Below are positions 16,838-24,449 of a stretch of 64,000 bases of DNA, piece by piece. Source of the stretch: Streptomyces flavofungini. Lineage in GTDB: Bacteria > Actinomycetota > Actinomycetes > Streptomycetales > Streptomycetaceae. The stretch spans positions 372,001 to 436,000 of the forward strand of contig NZ_BMVR01000002.1 in the NCBI RefSeq assembly GCF_014650815.1. Direction: 5' to 3'. Position 1 is the first letter of the stretch. Each line of letters begins with the position of its first letter. A program made the translations under genes and the position numbers. The notes beneath the pieces were generated by a model. It had not been told where the DNA came from, searched no databases, and was given only the letters and a program-made list of their open reading frames with translations.

Positions 16838-17011
16838 CCGGCCCCGGACTCCGCGTCGTCACCGGCCGTGCCCGTACCCCACGTTGCTCCGCCCGTCCCG
16901 AACTCCGCGTTGTTTACGTCTCCGCCGCATCGGTAAGTGCATAATCGCACCAAGATTGATCCAAGCTTTGGTGAAGCGGTCACGGAACGTACGGACGCGG
17001 GAGGCACAACC

Positions 17012-17335
17012 ATGGCGTGGCTGCTGGTCATCGTCGCCGGGATCCTCGAAACGGGCTTCGCGGTCTGTCTGAAGCTGTCGCACGGTTTCACCCGGCTCTG
17101 GCCGACCATCGCGTTCGCGTCCTTCGCCCTCGGCAGCTTCGGTCTGCTGACGCTGGCCCTGAAGAAGCTGGACGTGGGGCCCGCGTACGCGGTCTGGACG
17201 GGCATCGGCGCGGCGGGCACGGCGATCTACGGCATGATCTTCCTCGGCGACCTGGTGTCCACGCTGAAGATCGTCTCGATCTCGCTGGTGATCGTGGGGG
17301 TCATCGGCCTCCAGCTCTCGGGCTCGGCGCACTGA
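17012..17335 (+). CDS. gdx: Small multidrug resistance family exporter, Gdx (SugE) type
   Basis: 107 aa with four membrane helices. The essential carboxylate is E13 in GILETGFAV. The segments KLSHGFTRLWPT and GPAYAVWTGIGAAGTAI match the Gdx/SugE branch, which exports guanidinium, rather than EmrE. GGGAGG lies seven bases before the ATG. I looked for a guanidine riboswitch in the 174-bp leader and found none; there is only a short inverted repeat, CACCAA...TTGGTG (about 16949-16974). Gdx-type genes are often, but not always, riboswitch-controlled. Confidence 0.9.
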   Translation: MAWLLVIVAGILETGFAVCLKLSHGFTRLWPTIAFASFALGSFGLLTLALKKLDVGPAYAVWTGIGAAGTAIYGMIFLGDLVSTLKIVSISLVIVGVIGLQLSGSAH

Positions 17336-17390
17336 CGTCGGCGGCATCGGGCGACCGACGCCGCCCAGCCCCGTCGTACCGCCGGAACGG

Positions 17391-17996
17391 TCATCGCCCC
17401 ACCGCCCCCGCGATCACCCTCCGCACCAGCCGCGCCGGATCCTCCTCCCGCCCCGCGGGCGCCACCACGTACGACAGCGCGACCCGCACCGCGCTCTCGC
17501 ACGCCCGCGCCAGCTCCTCCGTCTCCGAGGGTCGGCCGCGTTCGGTGAGCGCGAGCATCGCGCGGTCCCTGACCTGCGCGAGGAGTTCGGCGGGGCTGGG
17601 CACGCCCGCGTCGGCGCGGCGCTGGGCGGGGACCGGGGAGCTGGACACGGCCGCCCGGCTCGGCAGCGGCAGGCGTTCGCCCCAGAAGCCGGTGAGCACC
17701 GCCCGTACCAACACGTTGTCGCGCGCGGCGCCGATCGTCCACGCGCTCACCGCCGCCAGCCGGTCCACCGGGTCCCTGGCCTGTGCGAGCGCCCGTTCGA
17801 CGCCCCGCAGATACGTGTCGGTCTCGCGCCGCAGCAACGCCCGCGCGAGGCCGTCCTTGCTGCCGAACTCGTTGTAGAGCGTCTGCCGGGACACCCCGGC
17901 GACGGCTGCCACGTCGACCATCCGCACTCCGGCCCACGGCCTGCGGGCCAGCGCGGTGTAGGCCGCGTCCAGCAGTGACTCCCGCGCTGCAGGCAT
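17391..17996 (-). CDS. TetR-family transcriptional regulator
   Basis: 201 aa. The N-terminal helix-turn-helix is visible as [32 protein letters not shown] (about residues 24-55). The C-terminal ligand-binding part is alpha-helical and not diagnostic. It converges with the gdx gene and is 147 bp from hisN, which is divergent. It may regulate itself and hisN or gdx, but no palindromic operator stands out. The ATG is at the expected distance from the HTH. Confidence 0.9.
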   Translation of the reverse strand: MPAARESLLDAAYTALARRPWAGVRMVDVAAVAGVSRQTLYNEFGSKDGLARALLRRETDTYLRGVERALAQARDPVDRLAAVSAWTIGAARDNVLVRAVLTGFWGERLPLPSRAAVSSSPVPAQRRADAGVPSPAELLAQVRDRAMLALTERGRPSETEELARACESAVRVALSYVVAPAGREEDPARLVRRVIAGAVGR

Positions 17997-18143
17997 CGTC
18001 GCCTCCCGCTGCCCCGGGCCCGGCCGGCCCTTGCGGTCCTGTTCGCCAGAGTTGACGCGCCCGCGGGCACTGTCAAGGGTTCCGGCGGGCAGCGCCCGAT
18101 ACGCGCTGTGGCCCGTGCGAATCGAGATCGATACTGTTCACCC

Positions 18144-18944
18144 ATGCCCGACTACCACGATGATCTGCGCCTGGCCCACGTCCTCGCGGACGCCGCCGAC
18201 GCCGCGACCATGGACCGGTTCAAGGCCCTCGACCTCAAGGTCGAGACCAAGCCGGACATGACGCCGGTCAGCGAGGCCGACAAGGCCGCCGAGGAGCTGA
18301 TCCGCGGCCAGCTCCAGCGCGCACGGCCGCGCGACGCGATCCTCGGCGAGGAGTACGGCATCGAGGGCACGGGGCCGCGCCGCTGGGTCATCGACCCGAT
18401 CGACGGCACCAAGAACTACGTACGCGGCGTACCCGTCTGGGCCACGCTCATCTCCCTCATGGAGGCGGGCGAGGGCGGTTACCAGCCGGTCGTCGGCGTC
18501 GTCTCGGCGCCCGCGCTCGGCCGCCGCTGGTGGGCGGCGAAGGGCGGCGGCGCGTACACGGGCCGCAGCCTGACGTCCGCGACGCGGCTGCGCGTCTCCG
18601 AGGTCTCACGGCTCCAGGACGCCTCGCTCGCGTACTCCTCGCTGAGCGGCTGGGAGGACCAGGGGCGCCTGGACGGCTTCCTCGACCTCACCCGGGCCTG
18701 CTGGCGCACCCGTGGGTACGGGGACTTCTGGCCGTACATGATGGTCGCCGAGGGCTCCGTCGACCTGTGCGCGGAGCCGGAGCTCTCCCTCTGGGACATG
18801 GCCGCCACCGCGATCGTCGTGACGGAGGCGGGCGGCACCTTCACCGGCCTCGACGGCACCCCCGGCCCGCACAGCGGCAACGCGGCGGCGTCCAACGGCC
18901 TGCTCCACGACGAGCTGCTCGGCTACCTCAACCAGCGCTACTGA
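18144..18944 (+). CDS. hisN: Histidinol-phosphatase, inositol-monophosphatase family
   Basis: 266 aa, metal-dependent phosphatase. Motif 1 includes the metal ligand in ILGEEYG; motif 2 is [12 protein letters not shown]; the third metal aspartate is in LSLWDMAA. Sequences of this length and gene context are the HisN-type histidinol-phosphate phosphatases of actinomycetes, though inositol-1-phosphate cannot be excluded from motifs alone. A TACTGT box (18132-18137) lies six bases before the ATG, so the transcript is probably leaderless; there is no ribosome-binding site. The preceding -35 region is weak. Confidence 0.9.
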   Translation: MPDYHDDLRLAHVLADAADAATMDRFKALDLKVETKPDMTPVSEADKAAEELIRGQLQRARPRDAILGEEYGIEGTGPRRWVIDPIDGTKNYVRGVPVWATLISLMEAGEGGYQPVVGVVSAPALGRRWWAAKGGGAYTGRSLTSATRLRVSEVSRLQDASLAYSSLSGWEDQGRLDGFLDLTRACWRTRGYGDFWPYMMVAEGSVDLCAEPELSLWDMAATAIVVTEAGGTFTGLDGTPGPHSGNAAASNGLLHDELLGYLNQRY

Positions 18945-19190
18945 CACGGGCGACGCCCTCCGCGTACGACGAACAGGACGTGAACCGGCGCTCGTGGCGC
19001 CCGGCGAACTGACCCCGCACGCCCTCTTGTTGCCGCCCGGCGCGCCTGCGACTCTGAGAGCTCCCCCACTTGTGAACTTGTGAACTCATTCTCCAAGTCG
19101 ATGACGATGACGCCTCCGGCCGCTCCGAAGCGGAGGCAATCCTTCGGCATCGCGCGGACCACGGGTTCACCAAGGAGGTGGCTCCAGCCC

Positions 19191-19589
19191 ATGCTCGTCC
19201 GCGACGCCATGAGCACGATGGTCCTCACCATCGGCCCCGCCCACACCCTCCGGCAGGCGGCCCGGCTGATGTCGGCCCGCCGCGTCGGCGCGGCCGTCGT
19301 CCTCGACCCCGACACCTACGGCCTCGGCATCCTGACCGAACGTGACGTCCTCAACTCCCTCGGCCTCGGCCAGGACCCGAACACCGAGACCGCGGGCACA
19401 CACACGACGACCGACGTCGTCTTCGCCGCGCCGACCTGGACCCTGGAGGACGCCGCCGACGCGATGTCGCACGGCGGGTTCCGGCACCTCATCGTGCTCG
19501 ACGGCGACGAGCCGGTGGGCATCGTCTCCGTTCGGGACATCATCCGCTGCTGGGCACCGATACGCCGCCAGGCGGCGACGGTGGCCTGA
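19191..19589 (+). CDS. Tandem CBS-domain protein
   Basis: 132 aa formed almost entirely by two CBS motifs (first VRDAMSTMVLTIGPAHTLRQAARLMSARRVGAAVVL, second from VFAAPTWTLEDAADAMSHGGFRHLIVLDGDEPVGIVSVRDI). CBS pairs usually bind adenine nucleotides and regulate a partner. No catalytic domain is attached. The ATG at 19191 is preceded by AAGGAGGTGG about 12 bases upstream, a strong site at slightly long spacing; the in-frame sequence before it reads through non-coding DNA. Stand-alone gene after hisN, with a convergent terminator behind it. Confidence 0.88.
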   Translation: MLVRDAMSTMVLTIGPAHTLRQAARLMSARRVGAAVVLDPDTYGLGILTERDVLNSLGLGQDPNTETAGTHTTTDVVFAAPTWTLEDAADAMSHGGFRHLIVLDGDEPVGIVSVRDIIRCWAPIRRQAATVA

Positions 19590-19594
19590 GCACA

Positions 19595-19631
19595 ACGGCG
19601 CCTGCGCGGACTTCATCCGCACAGGCGCCGT
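19595..19631. terminator. Convergent terminator between the CBS gene and catalase
   Basis: 10-bp stem ACGGCGCCTG (19595-19604) with CAGGCGCCGT (19622-19631), plus further partial pairing inside the loop. Six bases after the CBS stop and about 70 bases after the catalase stop on the other strand, so it can serve both. Confidence 0.7.
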
Positions 19632-19699
19632 ACGAGACAGCAATCATCAATTGAGCAACCCCCACGCCGGGCAACCAGGTCCGCGAGAGCGGCGCCGGT

Positions 19700-21160
19700 T
19701 TAGGCGCAAAGGGGGCGGAGGGCCTGGACCGCGGCCTCAACGCGCTTGCCGAAGTCGTCGTCCGCCTGACGGAAGTTGTTGATGGCGCGCTCGGCGATGT
19801 CGTCGCGCGAGACACCCGCGATGTTGCCCGCGAGGTTCTCGATCAGGCGCGCCTTCTCGTCCTCCGACATCAGCCGGTAGAGGTCGCCGGCCTGCACGAA
19901 GTCGTTGTCCTCGGCGTGGCTCGGGGCCTCGTGGTTGCCGGTGCCGCCGCTGACGGCGGTGGACGCCCACAGCGCCCGGTCCGTCTGGAAGGGGCCGCCG
20001 AAGCTGTTCGGCTCGTAGTTCTTCGCGCCCTTGTGGCGGCCGTCGTAGAGGAAGCCGTCCCGGCTGTTCGTCCGCGCCTCGGTGGCGTGCGGGCGGTTCA
20101 CCGGCAGGTGGTCGGCGTTGATGCCGACGCGGTACCGGTGGGCGTCGCCGTACGCGAACAGGCGGCCCTGGAGCATCTTGTCCGGCGACGGGCCGATGCC
20201 CGGCACGAAGTGGGCGGGGCTGAAGATGGACTGCTCGACCTCCGCGAAGACGTTCTCCGGATTGCGGTTGAGCTCCAGCTTGCCGATCTCGATCGGCGGG
20301 TAGTCCTCGTGCGGCCACACCTTGGTGAGGTCGAAGGGGTTGAAGCGGTAGTTCGCCGCGTCGGCCGCGGGCATGATCTGCACCTGCACGGTCCAGGTCG
20401 GGAAGTCACCGCGCTCGATGGACTCGCGCAGGTCGCGCTGGTGGGAGTCCGGGTCCTTGCCCGCGAGGGCCTCGGCGTCCGCCGCGGTCAGGTTCTTGAT
20501 CCCCTGGTCGGTCTTGAAGTGGTACTTGACCCAGAAGACCTCACCCGCCTCGTTGTTCCACTGGAACGTGTGCGAGCCGTAGCCGTTCATGTGGCGGTAC
20601 GACGCCGGGATGCCGCGGTCGCCGAACAGCCAGGTCACCTGGTGGGTCGCCTCCGGGCTGAGCCCCCAGAAGTCCCACACGTTGTCCGCTTCCTGCGAGC
20701 CCGTGTACGGGTCGCGCTTCTGCGTGTGGATGAAGTCCGGGAACTTGATGGCGTCCTTGATGAAGAACACCGGGGTGTTGTTGCCGACGAGGTCGTAGTT
20801 GCCCTCCTCGGTGTAGAACTTCAGCGAGAAGCCGCGCGGGTCGCGCACCGCGTCGGCCGCGCCGAGGTTCCCGGCCACCGTGGAGAAGCGGAGAAACGTC
20901 TCCGTCTCCTTGCCGACCTCGGAGAGGAACGCGGCGCGCGTGTACTTCGTGACGTCCGCGGTCACCGTGAAGGTGCCGTACGCGCCCGCGCCCCGGGCAT
21001 GCACGACGCGCTCCGGGATGCGCTCGCGGTTGAAGTGCGCGAGCTTCTCGAGCAGCAACTGGTCCTGGATCAGCATCGGCCCGCCGACGCCCGCGGTCTC
21101 GCTGTTCTGGTTGTCCGCGACCGGTGCGCCGGTCTCCGTGGTGAGGGGTCCCTGCGTCAC
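19700..21160 (-). CDS. katA: Monofunctional haem catalase
   Basis: 486 aa, small-subunit clade catalase degrading hydrogen peroxide. The distal histidine is H54 in [12 protein letters not shown], the distal asparagine N128 in [10 protein letters not shown], and the haem-ligating tyrosine is in [14 protein letters not shown]. The GTG at 21160 is chosen because AGGAGG lies five bases upstream and the family begins [19 protein letters not shown]; the in-frame ATG at 21178 has no good site. Divergent from a Fur-family regulator. The promoter (TTGACT/TAGGAT) has a palindrome in its spacer, suggesting direct repression by that regulator and induction by peroxide. Confidence 0.96.
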   Translation of the reverse strand: MTQGPLTTETGAPVADNQNSETAGVGGPMLIQDQLLLEKLAHFNRERIPERVVHARGAGAYGTFTVTADVTKYTRAAFLSEVGKETETFLRFSTVAGNLGAADAVRDPRGFSLKFYTEEGNYDLVGNNTPVFFIKDAIKFPDFIHTQKRDPYTGSQEADNVWDFWGLSPEATHQVTWLFGDRGIPASYRHMNGYGSHTFQWNNEAGEVFWVKYHFKTDQGIKNLTAADAEALAGKDPDSHQRDLRESIERGDFPTWTVQVQIMPAADAANYRFNPFDLTKVWPHEDYPPIEIGKLELNRNPENVFAEVEQSIFSPAHFVPGIGPSPDKMLQGRLFAYGDAHRYRVGINADHLPVNRPHATEARTNSRDGFLYDGRHKGAKNYEPNSFGGPFQTDRALWASTAVSGGTGNHEAPSHAEDNDFVQAGDLYRLMSEDEKARLIENLAGNIAGVSRDDIAERAINNFRQADDDFGKRVEAAVQALRPLCA

Positions 21161-21216
21161 GTGCGCCTCCTGCGTCATCTGGTGCAAGTCCTGTCCCTTG
21201 GCTTATGCCGAACTCG

Positions 21217-21244
21217 ATCCTACGATAGACAATGTCTAAGTCAA
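21217..21244 (-). promoter_or_regulatory. Catalase promoter with Fur/CatR-type operator in the spacer
   Basis: Minus strand: -35 TTGACT (21244-21239), 16-nt spacer, -10 TAGGAT (21222-21217). The spacer contains the perfect 6-1-6 palindrome TAGACA-A-TGTCTA (21226-21238). A repressor bound there would block RNA polymerase. The regulator gene starts 60 bp away on the other strand. Confidence 0.8.
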
Positions 21245-21270
21245 GTAAGCTTCCAAAGTCACATCCGTTC

Positions 21271-21297
21271 GGGACCTGGTCCCCTGCCTGTTAGGCT
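21271..21297 (+). promoter_or_regulatory. Candidate leaderless promoter and palindrome before the Fur-family gene
   Basis: TAGGCT (21292-21297) lies six bases before the ATG, consistent with a leaderless transcript. A perfect 6-1-6 palindrome, GGGACC-T-GGTCCC (21271-21283), covers the spacer. It does not resemble the AT-rich palindrome of the catalase promoter, so it may bind a different protein or be chance. Confidence 0.4.
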
Positions 21298-21303
21298 GGC
21301 TGT

Positions 21304-21720
21304 ATGAGTGACCTGTTGGAACGGCTGCGCGGACGCGGCTGGCGGATGACCGCGCAGCGACGTGTCGTGGCCGAGGTCCTCGACGGAGAGCATGTGCATC
21401 TGACGGCGGACGAGGTGCACGCCCGCGCCGTCGACAAGCTGCCCGAGATCTCCCGGGCGACCGTCTACAACACCCTGGGCGAGCTGGTCTCGCTCGGCGA
21501 GGTCCTGGAAGTCTCGACGGACCGCCGGGCCAAGCGGTACGACCCGAACGCGCACCGGCCCCACCAGCACCTGGTGTGCGCCCGCTGCGGCGCCATCCGC
21601 GATGTGCACCCGACGGGGAACCCGCTGTCGGCGCTCCCCGACTCGGAGCGCTTCGGCTTCACGATCTCGGACGTGGAGGTCACGTATCGAGGCGTGTGCC
21701 CCAACTGCGCGGCGGCGTAG
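21304..21720 (+). CDS. catR: Fur-family transcriptional regulator of catalase (CatR/PerR-like)
   Basis: 138 aa. Winged-helix DNA-binding domain (MTAQRRVVAEVL to SRATVYNTLGELVSLGEV) followed by the dimerisation domain. Metal sites: histidines in HRPHQHLVC (H84, H87, H89) and the structural zinc cysteines C92-x2-C95 and C132-x2-C135. Divergent arrangement with katA and the operator in the katA promoter point to a peroxide-sensing repressor, as for CatR of Streptomyces. The symbol is given by context; a search against characterised CatR would settle it. Confidence 0.88.
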   Translation: MSDLLERLRGRGWRMTAQRRVVAEVLDGEHVHLTADEVHARAVDKLPEISRATVYNTLGELVSLGEVLEVSTDRRAKRYDPNAHRPHQHLVCARCGAIRDVHPTGNPLSALPDSERFGFTISDVEVTYRGVCPNCAAA

Positions 21721-21737
21721 CACCGCTTCTCTCGTAC

Positions 21738-21770
21738 GAAGGGCCCGGCACCGTGGGTGCCGGGCCCTTC
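21738..21770 (+). terminator. Terminator after the Fur-family gene
   Basis: Perfect 15-bp stem, 21738-21752 with 21756-21770, and a 3-nt loop, 18 nt after the stop codon. Confidence 0.85.
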
Positions 21771-21802
21771 GCCGCACACTGACCGCTGCCGCACATACGA
21801 CT

Positions 21803-21833
21803 GAGGGCCGGATCCGCAATGGATCCGGCCCTC
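21803..21833. terminator. Terminator after tRNA-fMet copy 1
   Basis: Perfect 13-bp stem, GAGGGCCGGATCC (21803-21815) with its complement (21821-21833), and a 5-nt loop. It lies 10 nt past the 3' end of the tRNA in its direction of transcription. The GGATCC core is shared with the hairpin after tRNA copy 2. Confidence 0.75.
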
Positions 21834-21843
21834 GGTCTTTCAG

Positions 21844-21917
21844 TAGCGGGGACAGGATTTGAACCTGCGACCTCTGGGTTATGAGCCCAGCGAGCTACCG
21901 AGCTGCTCCACCCCGCG
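21844..21917 (-). tRNA. Initiator tRNA-fMet (CAU), copy 1
   Basis: 74-nt tRNA on the minus strand, read 5' from 21917. Anticodon loop CTCATAA with a CAT anticodon, flanked by three G:C pairs in the anticodon stem (GGG/CCC), the initiator hallmark. Position 1 C is unpaired with position 72 T, also an initiator feature. T-arm GGTTCAAATCC. CCA is not encoded. Identical to 24298-24371. Confidence 0.95.
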
Positions 21918-22018
21918 TCGGTGAACCCAACAGTACGCCAGGCCCACGACCAGCGCAAATCGCTTCCACCGCCCCCGCCGTGGGCGGCTGTTCCGCCCCC
22001 GTGGCGGGGGGGCGGAAC

Positions 22019-24043
22019 CTACGCCGTCAGCTCCTGCCGCAGCGCCTCGCGCAGCCGCGCGGCCCGCTCGGCGACCTCCGCGGGCCCGAGCTCCACAGCC
22101 CGGGAAGCCCACCGCTGCCCCTCGGCAAGCTGCCCCCGCCGCGCGTACAGCAGCGCGAGCCGCAGCGCCGCCCGCCCGTGCCCCGCGTCGGCGGCCCGGG
22201 TCCACCACAGCGCGGCCTCCGGCTCGCTCCCCTCCCGGGCGAGCAGCAGCCCCAGGTTGAACGCCCCGTTCCGGCTCCCGGCCTCGGCGGCAAGGCGGTA
22301 CCACCGCGCGGCCTCGACCACATCGCCCCGCCCGGCGGCAAGCATCCCGACCCGCACCTGAGCCCGCCGGTGCCCCTGCTCGGCCGCGCGCTCGTACCAC
22401 TCCTCGCACTCGGTCTTCTGCGCGGCGGGCTCCCCGAGCGCGGGCGGCCCGGCGGGCGGACGCCGCGCGTCGAGCACGGTCCCGAGCCGGTACGCGGCCT
22501 CCGCGCTGCCGCCACCGGCCGCGCACCGCAGGTGCCGCTCGGCGTCCCGCTCGTCGCCGTCGCGCAGCCGCGCCGTGCCGACCTGGAGGGCGGCCTCGGT
22601 GTGCCCGGCGGCAGCGGCGCGCTCGTACCACTTGAGGGCCGCGGCGTCGTCCCCCCGACTCGCGTACAGGATCCCGAGGTTGAACGCCGCGTCCACGCTG
22701 CCGGCCTCCGCGGCCTTGGAGAACCACGGCTCGGCACCGGCCGCGTCGCCGCCCTGGAGCAGCAGCACGGCGAGCGCGTTGGCGGCCTCGCGGTGCCCGG
22801 CGTAGGCGGCGCGGCGGTACCACTGGTCGGCCTGCGCGGTGCGCTTCTGCTCGGCGCAGAGCAGGCCGAGGTTGTACGCGCCGTTGTTGTCGCCCGCGTC
22901 CATGGCCGCGCGGTACCAGCGCTCGGCGGTCTGGGTCTCGCCGCGCTCGGCGTGCAGCGCGCCCAGCGCGTTCGCGGCGTTCCCGTCGCCGTCCTGGGCG
23001 GCCCGGAGCCACCACACGGCGGCGTTCTCCTCGTCACCCGCGTCGCGCAGCAGGAAGGCGAGCGCGCAGGCGGCGCGCGCCTCGCCGTCCTTGGCGGACG
23101 TCAGGTACCAGCGCCCGGCCTCCTTGAGGTCGCCGCGCCGCTCCAGGATCGCGCCGAGGTGCAGGGCGGCCCGGCGGTGTCCGCGCGCGGCCGCCTGCCG
23201 GTACCACTGCTCGGCCTCGTCGGTGAGCGAGAGGCCGCGGTCGCCGCGCCGGGCGTCGGCGCCGCCCGCGCGGACACCGTCTTTCCGTCCGTTGTCAGAG
23301 CGCGCGTCACCGGAGCGCACACCACCAGCAGGGCGCATGCTTCCGATGCGCGCCCCCATGTCGGGGCGCACGAGACCCGACTTGGCACCGTCGACCCGCC
23401 CGCCCACGCCGGGGCGGGAAGAGAGAACAGACAGCGCGGGGCGCAGACCGGTCCCGGTCCGTGCGCCGGACTCCCCCGGCCCCTCCCGCTCGGCGCGCTT
23501 GTCCAGGACCCTAGCCAGGCGGTACGCCGCCTCGCGGTGGCCGCGCTCGGCCGCCGTACGCATCCAGCGCTCGGCGCCGACGTCACCGCGGTGTTCCAGG
23601 AGGTCGGCGAGGGCGTACGCCCCCAGCGTGTGGCCCTGCTCGGCGGACTGCCGCAGCCAGTACTCGGCGGCGGGCTCGTCGCCGCGCTCGCGGTGGTGGC
23701 GGCCGAGCGCGTGCGCCGCGGCGGCGGAACCGGCGACGGCGGCGATGCGCCACCATCCTGCCGCTTCATCGACATATCCACGCTGATGCAGAAGGACACC
23801 GAGGTTGTTGGCGGCGGCGCGGTCACCGGACGCGGTCGCGGCCCGCAGCAAGGATTCGGCACCGTCGAGATCACCGCGGCGCAGCAGCAGGCTGCCGAGG
23901 ACGCTCATCGCGTCCACGTCTCCGGCCTCGGCCGCGAGTCGGTGCCGCATCTCCTCAGCGGCCGATCCGGGATCCTCCCGTTCGGCCGGCTGCGCAAACC
24001 GCCCAGTCTCCAACAGAGTTGCCTTGTCCCCCATAACGTCCAT
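22019..24043 (-). CDS. Sel1-like/TPR repeat protein
   Basis: 674 aa made almost entirely of ~36-residue Sel1-type helical repeats (typical units AAYNLGLLCAEQ-like, with AERWYRAAMDAGDNNGAYNLG and EPWFSKAAEAGSVDAAFNLG). Such repeats are scaffolds for protein-protein interaction. About residues 185-275 break the pattern with a Gly/Arg/Ser-rich linker (GARTGTGLRPALSVLSSRPG and following), which splits the superhelix into an N-terminal group of four or five repeats and a long C-terminal group. No signal peptide or membrane helix is visible, so it is probably cytoplasmic. AGGTGG lies seven bases before the ATG at 24043; an ATG three codons later is possible. It sits between two initiator tRNA genes on the same strand. 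Partner unknown. Confidence 0.88.
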   Translation of the reverse strand: MDVMGDKATLLETGRFAQPAEREDPGSAAEEMRHRLAAEAGDVDAMSVLGSLLLRRGDLDGAESLLRAATASGDRAAANNLGVLLHQRGYVDEAAGWWRIAAVAGSAAAAHALGRHHRERGDEPAAEYWLRQSAEQGHTLGAYALADLLEHRGDVGAERWMRTAAERGHREAAYRLARVLDKRAEREGPGESGARTGTGLRPALSVLSSRPGVGGRVDGAKSGLVRPDMGARIGSMRPAGGVRSGDARSDNGRKDGVRAGGADARRGDRGLSLTDEAEQWYRQAAARGHRRAALHLGAILERRGDLKEAGRWYLTSAKDGEARAACALAFLLRDAGDEENAAVWWLRAAQDGDGNAANALGALHAERGETQTAERWYRAAMDAGDNNGAYNLGLLCAEQKRTAQADQWYRRAAYAGHREAANALAVLLLQGGDAAGAEPWFSKAAEAGSVDAAFNLGILYASRGDDAAALKWYERAAAAGHTEAALQVGTARLRDGDERDAERHLRCAAGGGSAEAAYRLGTVLDARRPPAGPPALGEPAAQKTECEEWYERAAEQGHRRAQVRVGMLAAGRGDVVEAARWYRLAAEAGSRNGAFNLGLLLAREGSEPEAALWWTRAADAGHGRAALRLALLYARRGQLAEGQRWASRAVELGPAEVAERAARLREALRQELTA

Positions 24044-24252
24044 CGTCGCACCACCTGCAACCTGGGTACACCTGGTATACCGCAGCCAGTGAGGTCACTT
24101 CAGCGTTTTGTCGACATGCCCACAGAGAGATAAGTGAAACACAGCTTTGCCCAACTCCCCCCGCCCGGACCACTCTTCGCACGAACCCCACACCGATGGC
24201 ATGGGCCACCGGAATAGGCCGCACCGGGACCGGACCGGCGGGACGGGCGCAT

Positions 24253-24292
24253 GACGAAGGCCCGGATCCTGTAGAGGATCCGGGCCTTCGTC
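24253..24292. terminator. Terminator after tRNA-fMet copy 2
   Basis: 17-bp stem, 24253-24269 with 24276-24292, with a 6-nt loop, ending five bases from the tRNA 3' end. It separates the tRNA from the Sel1 gene. The 254-bp gap from 24044 to 24297 should hold the Sel1 promoter; none is obvious. Confidence 0.8.
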
Positions 24293-24297
24293 GTGAG

Positions 24298-24371
24298 TAG
24301 CGGGGACAGGATTTGAACCTGCGACCTCTGGGTTATGAGCCCAGCGAGCTACCGAGCTGCTCCACCCCGCG
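24298..24371 (-). tRNA. Initiator tRNA-fMet (CAU), copy 2
   Basis: 74 nt, identical in sequence to the copy at 21844-21917, same strand, 2.45 kb away. Three G:C pairs in the anticodon stem and an unpaired C1 mark it as the initiator. CCA is not encoded. Confidence 0.95.
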
Positions 24372-24449
24372 CCGTTGTGTTGCAACCGTACCACGGCGCG
24401 AGGTGGTGCCTGTGCGCTGCCCGCGCGCTACGGGCGGGCAGCGCGGCGG

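Noticed and set aside
16838..17011. Possible guanidine riboswitch before the Gdx-type exporter
   Set aside because: No ykkC, mini-ykkC or ykkC-III-type pattern could be recognised; only a short CACCAA/TTGGTG inverted repeat is present.
21844..24371. tRNA genes as attachment sites of an integrated element
   Set aside because: No integrase or mobility gene lies near either tRNA, and the interval holds one Sel1-repeat gene with normal codon usage.
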